DNA of 64,000 bases from Chitinophaga niabensis (GTDB taxonomy: Bacteria > Bacteroidota > Bacteroidia > Chitinophagales > Chitinophagaceae), in contig NZ_CP154260.1 in assembly GCF_039545795.1 (NCBI RefSeq), positions 3,787,001-3,851,000 on the forward strand, in the 5' to 3' direction. The first letter of the stretch is position 1. The number at the start of each line of letters is the position of its first letter. The notes under the pieces are model-generated. The model saw only the letters and a list, made by a program, of their open reading frames with translations, had not been told where the DNA came from and ran no database searches. Shown piece by piece: positions 8,734 to 19,847 of the stretch. A program made the translations under genes and the position numbers.

Positions 8734-8921
8734 ATTATGATCATCATCGCAAAGAGCTTACTACAATGACCATATATCCTATGAAAACCCTATACTAAAT
8801 GTAGGATTATATGTTATACCGGAACAATACGAGTTGGTAAACGTCAAGAAATAACTCGTTAACGGCAATAAAGTTGCGGTGAAAAAATTCTTCAAGTATA
8901 AATATCCGAAAAGATGCGGGG

Positions 8922-9683
8922 TTAGAGGTTGATCACCCCTTTCAGTTGTGTAAAGAATTCGTCCTTCTTACGGGAAGATATGGGGATGTTCTTTTGGTCG
9001 CTCATAATCACGGCGGTACCTAATCCTTTGATGATCTTTACGATATGATGGATATTGATGAGGAAAGACTTGTGAACACGATAAAAACCTTTATCAGATA
9101 ACATCTCCTCATACTCCTTCAGGGACTTGGAAATGAGATGGGACACGTTATTGATGAGCTGTATTTTGGTGTAGCTGTCAAAAGCTTCGCAGTAGATGAT
9201 ATCCTTCAGGTCAATAACGTTGTAGCCGTCATTCACCGGTATAACGATCTTGGAGAACGCATTATCGTTATTCTTAACATAATCCTTTAAAATGGAAGCC
9301 AGTTCGTTCAGACGGCCTTTTTTGCTCCGCTTCACTTTCTCCAATGCATCTTCCACCTCACTTACCTTGATAGGTTTGAGCAAATAATCCAGTGCCGCAA
9401 ACTTAATAGCCTGAAGCGCATATTCCTGAAACGCTGTTATGAAAATTACTTCAAAGTTGAGGACAGGGAACATCTCCAGTAGCTGAAACCCGTTGTGCGG
9501 GGGCATTTCAATATCCAGAAACAATACATCAATAGGGTTATTTTTGATCATTTCCGCGGCCTCATGGATATTTTGTGCTTCGCCTATCACCTTTACATCC
9601 TTGCAGTAATTCTCTAAAATGTTTCGAAGGATATGTATGTTGCGGACCTCGTCGTCAACAATGGCAGCTTTAATAATACTCAT
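8922..9683 (-). CDS. LytTR family response regulator
   Basis: The product is 253 residues. The receiver domain (1-120) has the acidic pair Asp10-Asp11, the phosphoacceptor Asp57 in VLFLDIEMP, and the conserved Lys in LLKPIKVSE. The C-terminal LytTR DNA-binding domain (about 145-250) shows IYCEAFDSYTKI and FYRVHKSFLINIHHI. It would bind direct-repeat promoter sites after phosphorylation. Its start overlaps the stop of the sensor kinase gene by 4 bases (9680-9683), so the two are translationally coupled and are almost certainly partners. Confidence 0.95.
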   Translation of the reverse strand: MSIIKAAIVDDEVRNIHILRNILENYCKDVKVIGEAQNIHEAAEMIKNNPIDVLFLDIEMPPHNGFQLLEMFPVLNFEVIFITAFQEYALQAIKFAALDYLLKPIKVSEVEDALEKVKRSKKGRLNELASILKDYVKNNDNAFSKIVIPVNDGYNVIDLKDIIYCEAFDSYTKIQLINNVSHLISKSLKEYEEMLSDKGFYRVHKSFLINIHHIVKIIKGLGTAVIMSDQKNIPISSRKKDEFFTQLKGVINL

Positions 9684-12643
9684 AACATCTTTACAATGGG
9701 AATCAGGATTTCAACCAAGGTACCTTCCTTGTTGCCGAATCCAGACTTAAATTTATCAATAATTTCTAACTTTCCAACGCTTCCATTAAAAGATTTAATA
9801 ATCTGGAGCCTTTCCCGGATTACGCTCAGGGCGGTGGATTCATGTTTTGCCAGCTTTCCGCTCTTGATATTGTTGGCATGCTCCCAGCCTATGCCGTCAT
9901 CGTCAACGGCACAATAGAGCAGGTCTCCATGCATCTCAAGCTTCACCAGCAGGTGCCCGCTCCCGTTTTTGGGGGCAAGGCCATGTTTGATGGCATTTTC
10001 TAAAATTGGCTGAATGAGCATAGGCGGAATGTATACGGTATATTCCTTGAGTTCATCACTCATTTCGAACTTATAAACGAAAGAATTAGCAAAACGGATC
10101 TTTTCCAGCTCAAGATAGCGGGCAAGGAAGGCAATCTCATCTTCCAGGGAAATATACGATTTCCTGGAATTGTTGAGCATCTGGCGCATGAGCGTGGCAA
10201 AGTCTGCCAGGAAGTTCAGGGCCTGTTTCTCTTCTTTTTCCAATATCAGGTGCTGCACAGAATTGAGGGAATTAAAGATGAAGTGCGGGTTCATCTGGTT
10301 AGTAAGCGCCTTTGCCTCCAGTTCTGCGATACGCCGGTTATACTCCGTTTTCCGCTTCTCTCCTCCTTTAATCCTCCCTATTATATAACGGAGTATCAAT
10401 ATGATAGCTAATAAACCCAGCAACACCAGGATACCTCTCGCCCACCATTCCTGGTACCATTGCGGTAAAATGGAAATGGTCAGGGACACGGGTTCACTCC
10501 AGTTGCTCTTATACTTACGGGCACGGATCAGCAGTTTATACTCTCCCGGCTGCAGTTTAGGGTAAGGTATAATATTACTCATGGTGGTCACCCAGCCACC
10601 GGAAGTATCGTTGGAGAAATTATACTGGTATTCCACCAGTTCCGGCAGATCGAATGCAATGGCGCCAAATTCTACCTCAAAGGTGCTGCCCCTTTCATAT
10701 AAATGACTGAAATAAGGATAAGCCGGGAAACTGCTATCCCCGTAACGTATGGCATTCAGGTATACGGTTGGCGGGAAAGTATCCACGGGAATATGGTCCC
10801 GGGAAAAATAACACAGTCCGTTGGAAGTAGCTACATATAAGGTATCGCCGGAGTGGCAAAGGCCCCGGATATCGTCACTCATCAGACCATCGTTGGAGGT
10901 GATGTTGCGCAGCAGCACCCGTTCTTTTGTATCGATCACGGATACACCACGATTGGTAGCCACATACAACCTGCCCTGCCCATCGTAATACAACTGCTGG
11001 CAGATATCGCTTACCAGCCCGTCGAACACTTTAAAGTGCCGGATGATCTGGTTATTCTTCAATACAAAGATCCCCTGGTCGCTGGTGCCTATCCAGAGAT
11101 ATCCGTCTATCCACTGCAGGTCTTTGATACTCTGGCTCAGACGCGGGTCTTGCTGGATGGGATATGGCATACCTCCATTACTGAAATACAGCCCGCTGCC
11201 GGTACCCAGGTAATAAGAGGTATCACTGAGGCAGGCAATAGAGGTGATGAGGGTTTCCAGCACGCCCAGATCCGTGGGTTTGAAATCCAAACCACTTAAC
11301 ACCTTGCTGCGGGTTACCACCCTTAATTTGCCGGAAGGTGTCATCTCCATATCTTTCACCGCCTTCATGTTCAATATCTCCCTTGGTTTTTTATACCCAG
11401 GGGCATACTGATAGATGCCGTTATCTGTGCCGATCAATACCTCCTGCCCATGCGGCAAAGGCAGAATACCGAAAATGCTGTTCCGGCCAAGCGTGGAATC
11501 CATCGTCAGGCGGCTAATAGCACCGTCCCCGTCCATGGTATTCAGCATACCGGCATTCTCTCCGATATACAGGAGGCCGTTCCGCTTGTCTTTATACACA
11601 CTGTAAACAGAATGGGAATAAAGACCATTGGTATTATCGAAGTAACCGAAATAGAAATGTTTGAAAGGAATATGATACACCCCGTCTCCATATGTTGTGA
11701 TCCAGATGTTACCGTCCCGGTCGTTCAGAATAGAGGTGATGTAGTGGTTATACAGGAGTTTACTGATCTTCTTTTCTCCTTTGAAATAATCGCGTATCAG
11801 GTACAACGCACGCTGGCTGCCTATCCAGAGATTATCCCGGTCTATACAGATGCTGCTGATCTCCTCCGTGATACCCCAGTCTTCCCCTTTGAAGAAAGGA
11901 ATGATGTCTTTCGGGGAATAAGAATACAGCACATTATCCGTAATGATCACAGGTTGTTTTTTGATCCTTTCCTTAAACACGGGGGCCTGCACAGGAGAAA
12001 GCGCCGTGAGGAAGATCTTCTGGTCACGATTGTTACTGTCTTTTACACTGGGAAAGTTCAAGGTACGCTGCAGGGAACGGTAAACGGTTTCTGTTCTGAG
12101 GAAGAAAAACACGTCTGTCTGCGATGTTTCTGAGGTCTCGGGTTTATTGCCTGAGGTACCTAGTTTACCAAGAGAGGTTTGGCGTCCATTGTAACTAAAA
12201 ACGCTGCCTGCGCTGTTCAGGAACCAGGTAACCCGGGCATTGTCCTCAAAAGCGTATTGTATATACTGGCTCCGACTGTTGAAACGGAGCGATGTATCGT
12301 TCTCCTCGTTGTGTATGCCGGGTTTGCTATAAAAAGAAGGTTTTCCGTTATTGGTGAAGAACCATACCCTTCCCCTGGAATCGGCGGCCAGTTTGATCAC
12401 GTCATTATCCGTGAGGCCGTCTTTTTTGGTGTAATTGCGGAAACGTTTTCCATCAAATTTGCTGACACCGGTGGGTGTGGCAAACCAGACGAAACCTTCG
12501 GCATCCTGTACGGCGCCATATACAGTAGCATTGGCAAGCCCATCCTTTACATTATAATTGCGGATCACCAGCCCCTGTGCATCTGCGATGCGGGAAAAGG
12601 CCAGGAAAAAAAGCAGCAATGTTATATAACGGATGGCTTGCAT
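9680..12643 (-). CDS. Propeller sensor histidine kinase, LytS-type
   Basis: The product is 987 residues from ATG 12643, chosen because it begins with a signal peptide (MQAIRYITLLLFFLAFSR, ending ADAQG); an earlier in-frame ATG would run into proS. The periplasmic part holds two-component-regulator propeller repeats (GLANATVYGAVQDAEGFVWFAT, DGNIWITTYGDGVYH, YLWIGTSDQGIF), then a Y_Y_Y domain (about 690-750) and one transmembrane helix (WARGILVLLGLLAIILIL). The cytoplasmic kinase has NPHFIFNSLNSVQHL with the phosphorylated His and a degenerate ATPase domain (PILENAIKHGL). It passes phosphate to the overlapping LytTR regulator. The signal sensed is unknown. Confidence 0.93.
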   Translation of the reverse strand: MQAIRYITLLLFFLAFSRIADAQGLVIRNYNVKDGLANATVYGAVQDAEGFVWFATPTGVSKFDGKRFRNYTKKDGLTDNDVIKLAADSRGRVWFFTNNGKPSFYSKPGIHNEENDTSLRFNSRSQYIQYAFEDNARVTWFLNSAGSVFSYNGRQTSLGKLGTSGNKPETSETSQTDVFFFLRTETVYRSLQRTLNFPSVKDSNNRDQKIFLTALSPVQAPVFKERIKKQPVIITDNVLYSYSPKDIIPFFKGEDWGITEEISSICIDRDNLWIGSQRALYLIRDYFKGEKKISKLLYNHYITSILNDRDGNIWITTYGDGVYHIPFKHFYFGYFDNTNGLYSHSVYSVYKDKRNGLLYIGENAGMLNTMDGDGAISRLTMDSTLGRNSIFGILPLPHGQEVLIGTDNGIYQYAPGYKKPREILNMKAVKDMEMTPSGKLRVVTRSKVLSGLDFKPTDLGVLETLITSIACLSDTSYYLGTGSGLYFSNGGMPYPIQQDPRLSQSIKDLQWIDGYLWIGTSDQGIFVLKNNQIIRHFKVFDGLVSDICQQLYYDGQGRLYVATNRGVSVIDTKERVLLRNITSNDGLMSDDIRGLCHSGDTLYVATSNGLCYFSRDHIPVDTFPPTVYLNAIRYGDSSFPAYPYFSHLYERGSTFEVEFGAIAFDLPELVEYQYNFSNDTSGGWVTTMSNIIPYPKLQPGEYKLLIRARKYKSNWSEPVSLTISILPQWYQEWWARGILVLLGLLAIILILRYIIGRIKGGEKRKTEYNRRIAELEAKALTNQMNPHFIFNSLNSVQHLILEKEEKQALNFLADFATLMRQMLNNSRKSYISLEDEIAFLARYLELEKIRFANSFVYKFEMSDELKEYTVYIPPMLIQPILENAIKHGLAPKNGSGHLLVKLEMHGDLLYCAVDDDGIGWEHANNIKSGKLAKHESTALSVIRERLQIIKSFNGSVGKLEIIDKFKSGFGNKEGTLVEILIPIVKML

Positions 12644-12677
12644 CAACGATGTATCTGTCTGAATATTTAAGCGGTGA

Positions 12678-14153
<1,476 letters not shown>

Positions 14154-14473
14154 ATAAGTTTTTTTCTTTTTCCGTTTCCCCGGCTTCCGGAATTTCCAAC
14201 GTGTTCCTGTACAGGGAGTTAGTATGTCTTATTTTCCGTTTATCCATCCCTGTTGCCATTCGGCAGAAAGCTACGATTTATAAGGCTTCCGGCACAATTT
14301 ATTGGCGCAATATTTGTTTAAGATAAGACGGAAATCGCCACAAACCTACGTTAGAAAAAACCAAAACCTCCTCCGGGTGTGCGAAGATAATAAAACGCCG
14401 TGTGCGTGGCATCTTTCAACGATAAAATTCGTTTAAATTGAGTAAATTTACATTGTTAATCAAATATCATCAG
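14154..14473. other. Divergent intergenic region, 320 bases
   Basis: The stretch separates proS (minus) from the Tyr/Gly-rich lipoprotein gene (plus) and must hold both promoters. I see AT-rich parts and a TAAATTTA near 14442 that resembles a -7 box with one mismatch, but no recognisable gene or hairpin of note. Confidence 0.4.
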
Positions 14474-15490
14474 ATGAAACCTATGATATATAGTGCGATA
14501 GCTGCACTGCTCGTGTTAAGCAGCTGCTCTACCGCATACAAAACAGCACAGACTCCCGATGATGTGTATTATTCACCGGGCAGAGCCAAAGTCTACGCCA
14601 ATAACACTGCCAGAAGTACGCAACAACAAGCTAGTAATGCAGATGAGGAAACGTATAACGACAACGGCGACGACAATTATGTAACATACCAGGATGAGGA
14701 TGAGGAACGCTATGATTACGCACGGCGTATAGACCGTTTCAGCAGGGGCTATAATGGCTACTATTGGGATGGATATTATGCAGACCCGTTCTATGGCGGC
14801 CCCAACATCTACATGAACAATTTCTACGGTTATCCTTCCTGGGGTAATTCCTTCAGTATCGGCCTGGGATGGGGCTACAACCCTTATCGCTGGAATAACT
14901 GGTACGGAAACGGATGGTACGGTGGTGGCTTCGGTCATCCCTGGTACAACAGCTGGTACGGTAGCAGTTGGTATGGTGGCGGATGGTATGGCAATGGATG
15001 GTATGGCGGCGGTTACCCCGGTGGCGGCTGGCATGGTGGTGGTGGTTACTACTACACCCGTCCGGCGAACTCATGGGGTCCGAGAGGTTCTTCCTCTTCC
15101 CGCGTGTTCAATTCCAACAACTACAATTCATCCAATCCAAGGCCTGTTATCAGGGGTTCAGCTCCTGTAAGGACGTTTGACCGCAGCGGCGGAACCGTGG
15201 TGAATCCAGGCAATCCGAATGGCGGCCGTGGAAGTGCTCCGAGAAGAACATTTGACCGCGCTCCATCTGAACGCCCTGTTACAAATCCGGATTCAAGACC
15301 TTCAAGACAAGCGCCTTCAAGGAATTTTGACCGTAGTAATAGTAATGACCGCCCTCCTGTACGGCAGTATACACCGGAACCTTCGTACAGAGCTCCTGAA
15401 CGCAGCAGTGCACCGGAACGCAGTTATCCTTCCAGCAGTCCAAGCAGTTCACCGGCACCAGCAAGAACAACACGTCCGAGAGGCGGTTAA
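14474..15490 (+). CDS. Tyr/Gly/Trp-rich lipoprotein with disordered tail
   Basis: The product is 338 residues from ATG 14474, chosen because a lipoprotein signal follows (MKPMIYSAIAALLVLSSCS, lipobox Cys near residue 18). After an acidic linker (residues 45-75) comes a region of about 100 residues built from WYG/GWYGGG-type repeats (for example NGWYGGGFGHPWYNSWYG). The rest is rich in Ser, Arg and Pro, with three RxFDR-like repeats (VRTFDRSGG, RRTFDRAPS, SRNFDRSNS). It is likely anchored in the outer membrane; the function is unknown. Related glycine-rich lipoproteins are common in Bacteroidota and often annotated as vitellogenin-like. Confidence 0.75.
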   Translation: MKPMIYSAIAALLVLSSCSTAYKTAQTPDDVYYSPGRAKVYANNTARSTQQQASNADEETYNDNGDDNYVTYQDEDEERYDYARRIDRFSRGYNGYYWDGYYADPFYGGPNIYMNNFYGYPSWGNSFSIGLGWGYNPYRWNNWYGNGWYGGGFGHPWYNSWYGSSWYGGGWYGNGWYGGGYPGGGWHGGGGYYYTRPANSWGPRGSSSSRVFNSNNYNSSNPRPVIRGSAPVRTFDRSGGTVVNPGNPNGGRGSAPRRTFDRAPSERPVTNPDSRPSRQAPSRNFDRSNSNDRPPVRQYTPEPSYRAPERSSAPERSYPSSSPSSSPAPARTTRPRGG

Positions 15491-15503
15491 TAGATAACTA
15501 AAG

Positions 15504-15553
15504 AACGATCAATTGCGGATCATAACCTGGCCCGTAATTGATCGTTTCCTTTT
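15504..15553 (+). terminator. Terminator after Tyr/Gly-rich lipoprotein
   Basis: A perfect 11-bp stem (15504-15514 with 15536-15546) with a 21-nt loop is followed by a T-rich tract. It lies 13 bases after the lipoprotein stop. Confidence 0.7.
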
Positions 15554-15603
15554 AAACCCTATATCTCCATAAGCACTCAATTTATCACCATACTGATTTT
15601 AAG

Positions 15604-17154
15604 ATGAATAAAAGAACCGTATTTCTTTTGATAGCCATTGGTGTATCTACCCAGGTCCTTGCACAGGACGAATGGGACGCATTACGCTATAGTCGCCTGA
15701 CTCCGGGAGGAACTGCACGTACGCAGTCCATCGGAGGAGCCGCCGGCTCGCTTGGTGGCGATATTAGCGCCACTCACGTAAACCCTGCCGGCCTTGGCTT
15801 TTTCAAAACCAGCGAAGTTGTGATCACCCCAGGGTTCTATTTCAACAAGATCCAGACAGGATATCTGGGTACCGGCAACGATGCCAACAGGTCCGGCGTA
15901 ACATTGGGCAATGCCGGCATCGTATTCGGATTGCCTGCCCACAATAATGGTAAATGGAAAAATATGGCAGTGGCATTGAACTATAGTCGCCTCGCCGATT
16001 TTAACAGCACAATAAAAATTCAGGGGGTAAATTCCTCCTCCAGCATCACGGACCGGTGGGCGGAAGACCTGAACAACGGCGGCCAGCCTGTTACAGGAGA
16101 CCAGGCTTCCAACGGCTTCCCTACCGGGGCAAGCCTTGGCTACCGGAACTATCTCGTATCGCTGGCCAATGATGGAAATTACCATTCCTACGTACCAGTG
16201 GATCAGGGTATCTACCAGCAGGATATGGTGGAACAAAGTGGCGCCATGAACGAGTTCTCCATAGGCCTGGGCGGCAACTACAACGACCAGCTTTACATAG
16301 GTGCAGCTTTGAATTTTCCTACTATTCGTTACGAACGTAACCGCACTTATGCGGAAGACGATAATACAGATGATACCGGGAATGAGTTTTCTTTCCTCGA
16401 ATACAAAGAGAGCCTGAAAACAGACGCTGTGGGTTTCAATGCTAAATTAGGGTTGATCTATTCACCCATGCCTGCCCTGCGTATAGGCCTCTCTTATCAT
16501 ACACCATCCTGGTATTCTATGCGTGACCAGTCTACCGCCAATTTACAGAATGACCTGGAAGGCTTCCAGCCGGATCCTTCCAATCCCATTCAATATCCCG
16601 TTTACATAGAATCAGGAGAGGTAAACGATGGGTTCCCTTTGGAATATGAATACAAGCTCAGAACGCCCTCCCGCGCGCTGGTGAGTCTTTCTTATATCTT
16701 CGGTACCAATGCGGATGTTAGCAAACAACACGGCTTTATTACTGCAGATGTGGAATACGTTAACTACGGGGGAACAAAATACAATTTCAGCAAAGGCCCG
16801 AACCCTCAACCCGCTTTGGCCAATAGCCTGAACCAGGTTATCCGCGATACCTACCAGGGCGCCATGAACCTGAGGGTGGGTGGTGAATTGAAATTTACTG
16901 TACTGGCCGTTCGCGCTGGTTTCTCTTACTATGGCAGTCCATACAAACAGTCTGATATTGATGGCAGCATCAAGAAGATCAGTGGTGGTTTAGGTTACCG
17001 TAACAAAGGATTTTTTGCAGACCTCACTTACATCCACACATTGGCCTGGAACGATACGTATCAGCCTTACATATTACGCGCTACCAACGTGCAGCCGGCT
17101 TCCCTGGAAACCACCGGCGGTAACGTAGTGGCTACGATAGGGTTTAAATTCTGA
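15604..17154 (+). CDS. Outer-membrane beta-barrel protein (FadL/OMPP1-like)
   Basis: The product is 516 residues. A signal peptide (MNKRTVFLLIAIGVSTQVLAQ) precedes DALRYSRLTPGGTARTQSIGGAAGSLGGDISATHVNPAGLGFF, the N-terminal hatch-like segment with NPAGL motif typical of FadL-type outer-membrane transporters. The body shows alternating amphipathic strands and ends in the aromatic residue Phe (VATIGFKF), a usual signal for barrel assembly. It probably moves a hydrophobic compound across the outer membrane. Its stop touches the stop of the convergent Lnt-like gene with no gap. Confidence 0.85.
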   Translation: MNKRTVFLLIAIGVSTQVLAQDEWDALRYSRLTPGGTARTQSIGGAAGSLGGDISATHVNPAGLGFFKTSEVVITPGFYFNKIQTGYLGTGNDANRSGVTLGNAGIVFGLPAHNNGKWKNMAVALNYSRLADFNSTIKIQGVNSSSSITDRWAEDLNNGGQPVTGDQASNGFPTGASLGYRNYLVSLANDGNYHSYVPVDQGIYQQDMVEQSGAMNEFSIGLGGNYNDQLYIGAALNFPTIRYERNRTYAEDDNTDDTGNEFSFLEYKESLKTDAVGFNAKLGLIYSPMPALRIGLSYHTPSWYSMRDQSTANLQNDLEGFQPDPSNPIQYPVYIESGEVNDGFPLEYEYKLRTPSRALVSLSYIFGTNADVSKQHGFITADVEYVNYGGTKYNFSKGPNPQPALANSLNQVIRDTYQGAMNLRVGGELKFTVLAVRAGFSYYGSPYKQSDIDGSIKKISGGLGYRNKGFFADLTYIHTLAWNDTYQPYILRATNVQPASLETTGGNVVATIGFKF

Positions 17155-18738
17155 TCAATCATTTATGTAAATAGAAAGCCGGGAAGGAGCATGTACGCTT
17201 TCCCGGCTTTTTACTTTTAAGAAAAAATTCACCATCAGTACACCTCCCAGGAGGAGCAATAAAGCCCATGGCACAAAGGGTACGATCATATGGTAAAACG
17301 AAATACCCGGCGACCTCACTGCAGCATGCAGCAGGTATGGCCCGGATGTTCTTTTAGCTTCCAGTATTTCTCCCCCTGCACTCAGAGACATTACAATGCC
17401 ATCGTTGGAAGATTTTACCAGGGGCAGGTTGTTTTCTACACAACGCAACCGGCAGATGTTCATGTATTGTTCCCGCCCTACTTCAGACTGCCCGAAGAAA
17501 CTCTCGCTGGACAGCATTAACAGAGCGCTGGTCTGCTCCTGTACCCTGTTGGCTATAAAAATGCTATTCACCACTTCGTAACAGATACCGATCAGGTATT
17601 GCCGGCCGCTTATTTCAAAAACATCTGAATTGTTGCGTTCTATCCTGAACCGCTTTTTCAGGGGCAGGAAGGAAAGATAGGAAGGCACATACTCCTCTAC
17701 CGGCACCAATACTTTTTTAAGCTTGATGCTGATCATATCTGATGTATCTATCATCAATGCGGCATTGTATGCACTGATCCCATCCGCCTGCTCCGGACCA
17801 GCATTAACTATTCCCGTGGTGTCATAGACATTCAGTTGAGCACCTGTAATAATATGGCTGGCCTGCCACCTTTTCAAACTTTGTTTGATCAGGTCGTACT
17901 GCCGGCTGAAAGGAAAACGGTCCAGCCAAACCTGGTCCGTCAATAATGCTTCCGGCAACAGCACGATCTCTTTGGGCTGTTTATCACTCACCAGCAGGGA
18001 GTCCACAATCCTGAGCTTCCGGATGTCACTGATGCTGTCTTTATCATGAACAGACAGCGCTGCCGCTGTAATATGGCTTACCATACCTGCCGGTTGTGCA
18101 TTGCTTCGGACTTTTAGACCTAAAGAGATCACAACCGGCAGTAATATGGTGAAGCCGGGTAAAATCCATTTCTTCAGGCCAGGACGAGAAACCCTGGCTA
18201 CTTGATAAATGAGATAATTACTGCTTAGTATCCAGGCAGACCCTCCCAATACGCCTGCATATGCGTACCACAAAACCCATTGAGGATGGCTTCCGAACAC
18301 ATTCCCCACAGTGAGCCATGTCCACGAAAAATCCCATATATGATGCAGGTATTCAAATAGCAACCAGCACACCAGCAACATCATCCCCTGCCCTTTTTTC
18401 AGAAAAGAACGGGAACACAGATGCCAGATCAACACCGGCATCAAAAAGAGCATACTATTGGTCAGCAGCGTAGCCAGTCCTTTCAGCGGCCTTAACTGGT
18501 ATATCCAATAGGTGACTGCTGTATTCCATGTGAGGTTCAGCACAAACAGCTGAACATAATACAACAGGTTCTTTTTAGCCTGAAACAATACCTTAAAGTA
18601 AGGCACAAAACAGACCAGCGAAAAAAGCGGGTGCACGTACCAGGACATGGATAGCAGGAGCCCAAAGAACAGCCAGCTGATCAGGAATTGTGGCCATTGC
18701 TGACGATTGTTTTCGTGGAGGAGGATATGACCCTTCAT
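17155..18738 (-). CDS. Apolipoprotein N-acyltransferase-like membrane protein
   Basis: The product is 527 residues. The N-terminal half has several transmembrane helices, with an Lnt-like FSWTWLTVGNVFG. The C-terminal nitrilase-type domain shows the expected triad: Glu in LLPEALL, Lys in KKVLVPVEEYVP and Cys in IGICYEV. A last helix (MIVPFVPWALLLLLGGVLM) anchors it. Lnt adds the third acyl chain to lipoprotein N-termini in the inner membrane. The LVPFGEYVP loop of typical Lnt is altered to LVPVEEYVP, so this may be a divergent paralogue. It starts 15 bases after a lipoprotein gene, possibly co-transcribed with it. Confidence 0.85.
   Translation of the reverse strand: MKGHILLHENNRQQWPQFLISWLFFGLLLSMSWYVHPLFSLVCFVPYFKVLFQAKKNLLYYVQLFVLNLTWNTAVTYWIYQLRPLKGLATLLTNSMLFLMPVLIWHLCSRSFLKKGQGMMLLVCWLLFEYLHHIWDFSWTWLTVGNVFGSHPQWVLWYAYAGVLGGSAWILSSNYLIYQVARVSRPGLKKWILPGFTILLPVVISLGLKVRSNAQPAGMVSHITAAALSVHDKDSISDIRKLRIVDSLLVSDKQPKEIVLLPEALLTDQVWLDRFPFSRQYDLIKQSLKRWQASHIITGAQLNVYDTTGIVNAGPEQADGISAYNAALMIDTSDMISIKLKKVLVPVEEYVPSYLSFLPLKKRFRIERNNSDVFEISGRQYLIGICYEVVNSIFIANRVQEQTSALLMLSSESFFGQSEVGREQYMNICRLRCVENNLPLVKSSNDGIVMSLSAGGEILEAKRTSGPYLLHAAVRSPGISFYHMIVPFVPWALLLLLGGVLMVNFFLKVKSRESVHAPSRLSIYIND
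17175..17214. terminator. Terminator embedded in the Lnt-like 3' end
   Basis: A perfect 11-bp stem (17175-17185 with 17200-17210) with a 14-nt loop and T-runs on both strands lies inside the last 20 codons of the Lnt-like gene. It is 21 bases past the porin-like stop, so it likely ends transcription from the plus strand. Confidence 0.75.
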
Positions 18739-18753
18739 TCTCTTATTATTCTA

Positions 18754-19800
18754 TTATCTCGGACCGTTAGACCTGGCCACGCTGATGTATACCGGTACTT
18801 CAACCACGGTTGCGGCGTACACAGAATATTTCCTGGCAGGATCTGCACTATTGCTGGCCATGGTATAAGTCGCACGACCAACAGTTATCGTCACAAGCGC
18901 ACTAAAACCATCTCTCGGGTCTAATCCGGGGAATAACGTGCTGTAAACAGTAGTTGGAATGATGAACCTTCCATTGTCCGCAACACGGAAAGCCACATAA
19001 CGTTTGCGATCACCACCAGCTGGTGATGCCGGAAGGACCGACTTGCTGTTTTCAACATCATACTCCACGGTAACAATCACTCCGCTGGTATTCAAAGGAT
19101 CTGCCACCCAACCAAGTTCGCATCCAACCGTGTTATTAACGGTGGTACCCCAGCGAGGGAAATTATTACCCATAATAGGGCTCGAACGTGGAGGGGAAGA
19201 TCCGCCATCAGTGTTAGGGTTTTCAAAACCGAACTTCACTGACATACGTTGTGGAACATACAATGAGCCACTAACAGGGAGTCCGGGAGCACTGGGATTC
19301 AGTGTAAAGTTCAGCGTTTGACCGGCTACAGAATTATAGTCTGTAACAGGGTCAAATGCAGGGGCAGGAGTAGCTGCAGGAGCAGCGGCAGCGGCAGCGC
19401 CTCCAAAACTATTCTGTAAATACATATTACCTCTGGCCGGGTCCGAAGAAATACTTAGTGGGCCGAAGCTAACCAAACCACCGGGAACAATGTTCTGGTT
19501 ATCATCATAAAATGCACCGGTGAACTCATATTTGCCATCCCCGCGGTCACCTGTTACAGGAGACGTTAACCCGGCTACCCGATAAGAAGAAAAGTTCACC
19601 AAACCGAAAGAACCATTACTTTGTGTCTGGAGAAATGTATAAAAGGCTTCTATACCGTCACCAACGCCAGACATGGTAGATACATCGGATCTTCCAACCT
19701 CCAGTTTCTCCAGTGAATTTTGTTTGTTAACTGCATTCTTATCGCAACTTGTCATTGCCATCAGGGCAATAAAATATAAGAAAAGCTTAATAGGCTTCAT
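18754..19800 (-). CDS. Secreted lipoprotein of unknown function
   Basis: The product is 348 residues from ATG 19800, chosen because it gives a lipoprotein signal (MKPIKLFLYFIALMAMTSCDKN, lipobox MTSC). A longer frame upstream has no signal and would overlap the next gene. Visible features are an Ala/Pro-rich linker (GGAAAAAAPAATPAPAFDP) in the middle and many Asn, Gly and Thr residues, as in beta-rich secreted domains. I do not recognise the family. It lies between a secreted 172-residue protein (upstream) and the Lnt-like gene (downstream), all on the minus strand with short gaps, so the three may form an operon in which the lipoprotein is a client of the acyltransferase. Confidence 0.7.
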   Translation of the reverse strand: MKPIKLFLYFIALMAMTSCDKNAVNKQNSLEKLEVGRSDVSTMSGVGDGIEAFYTFLQTQSNGSFGLVNFSSYRVAGLTSPVTGDRGDGKYEFTGAFYDDNQNIVPGGLVSFGPLSISSDPARGNMYLQNSFGGAAAAAAPAATPAPAFDPVTDYNSVAGQTLNFTLNPSAPGLPVSGSLYVPQRMSVKFGFENPNTDGGSSPPRSSPIMGNNFPRWGTTVNNTVGCELGWVADPLNTSGVIVTVEYDVENSKSVLPASPAGGDRKRYVAFRVADNGRFIIPTTVYSTLFPGLDPRDGFSALVTITVGRATYTMASNSADPARKYSVYAATVVEVPVYISVARSNGPR

Positions 19801-19847
19801 ATCATTAAATGAATTAAAAGAGTGAGAGAAAATGCGTGGAAAGCTGA

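Noticed and set aside
10853..12133. Long plus-strand frames opposite the sensor kinase gene
   Set aside because: They are shadows of the kinase reading frame with no domain likeness.
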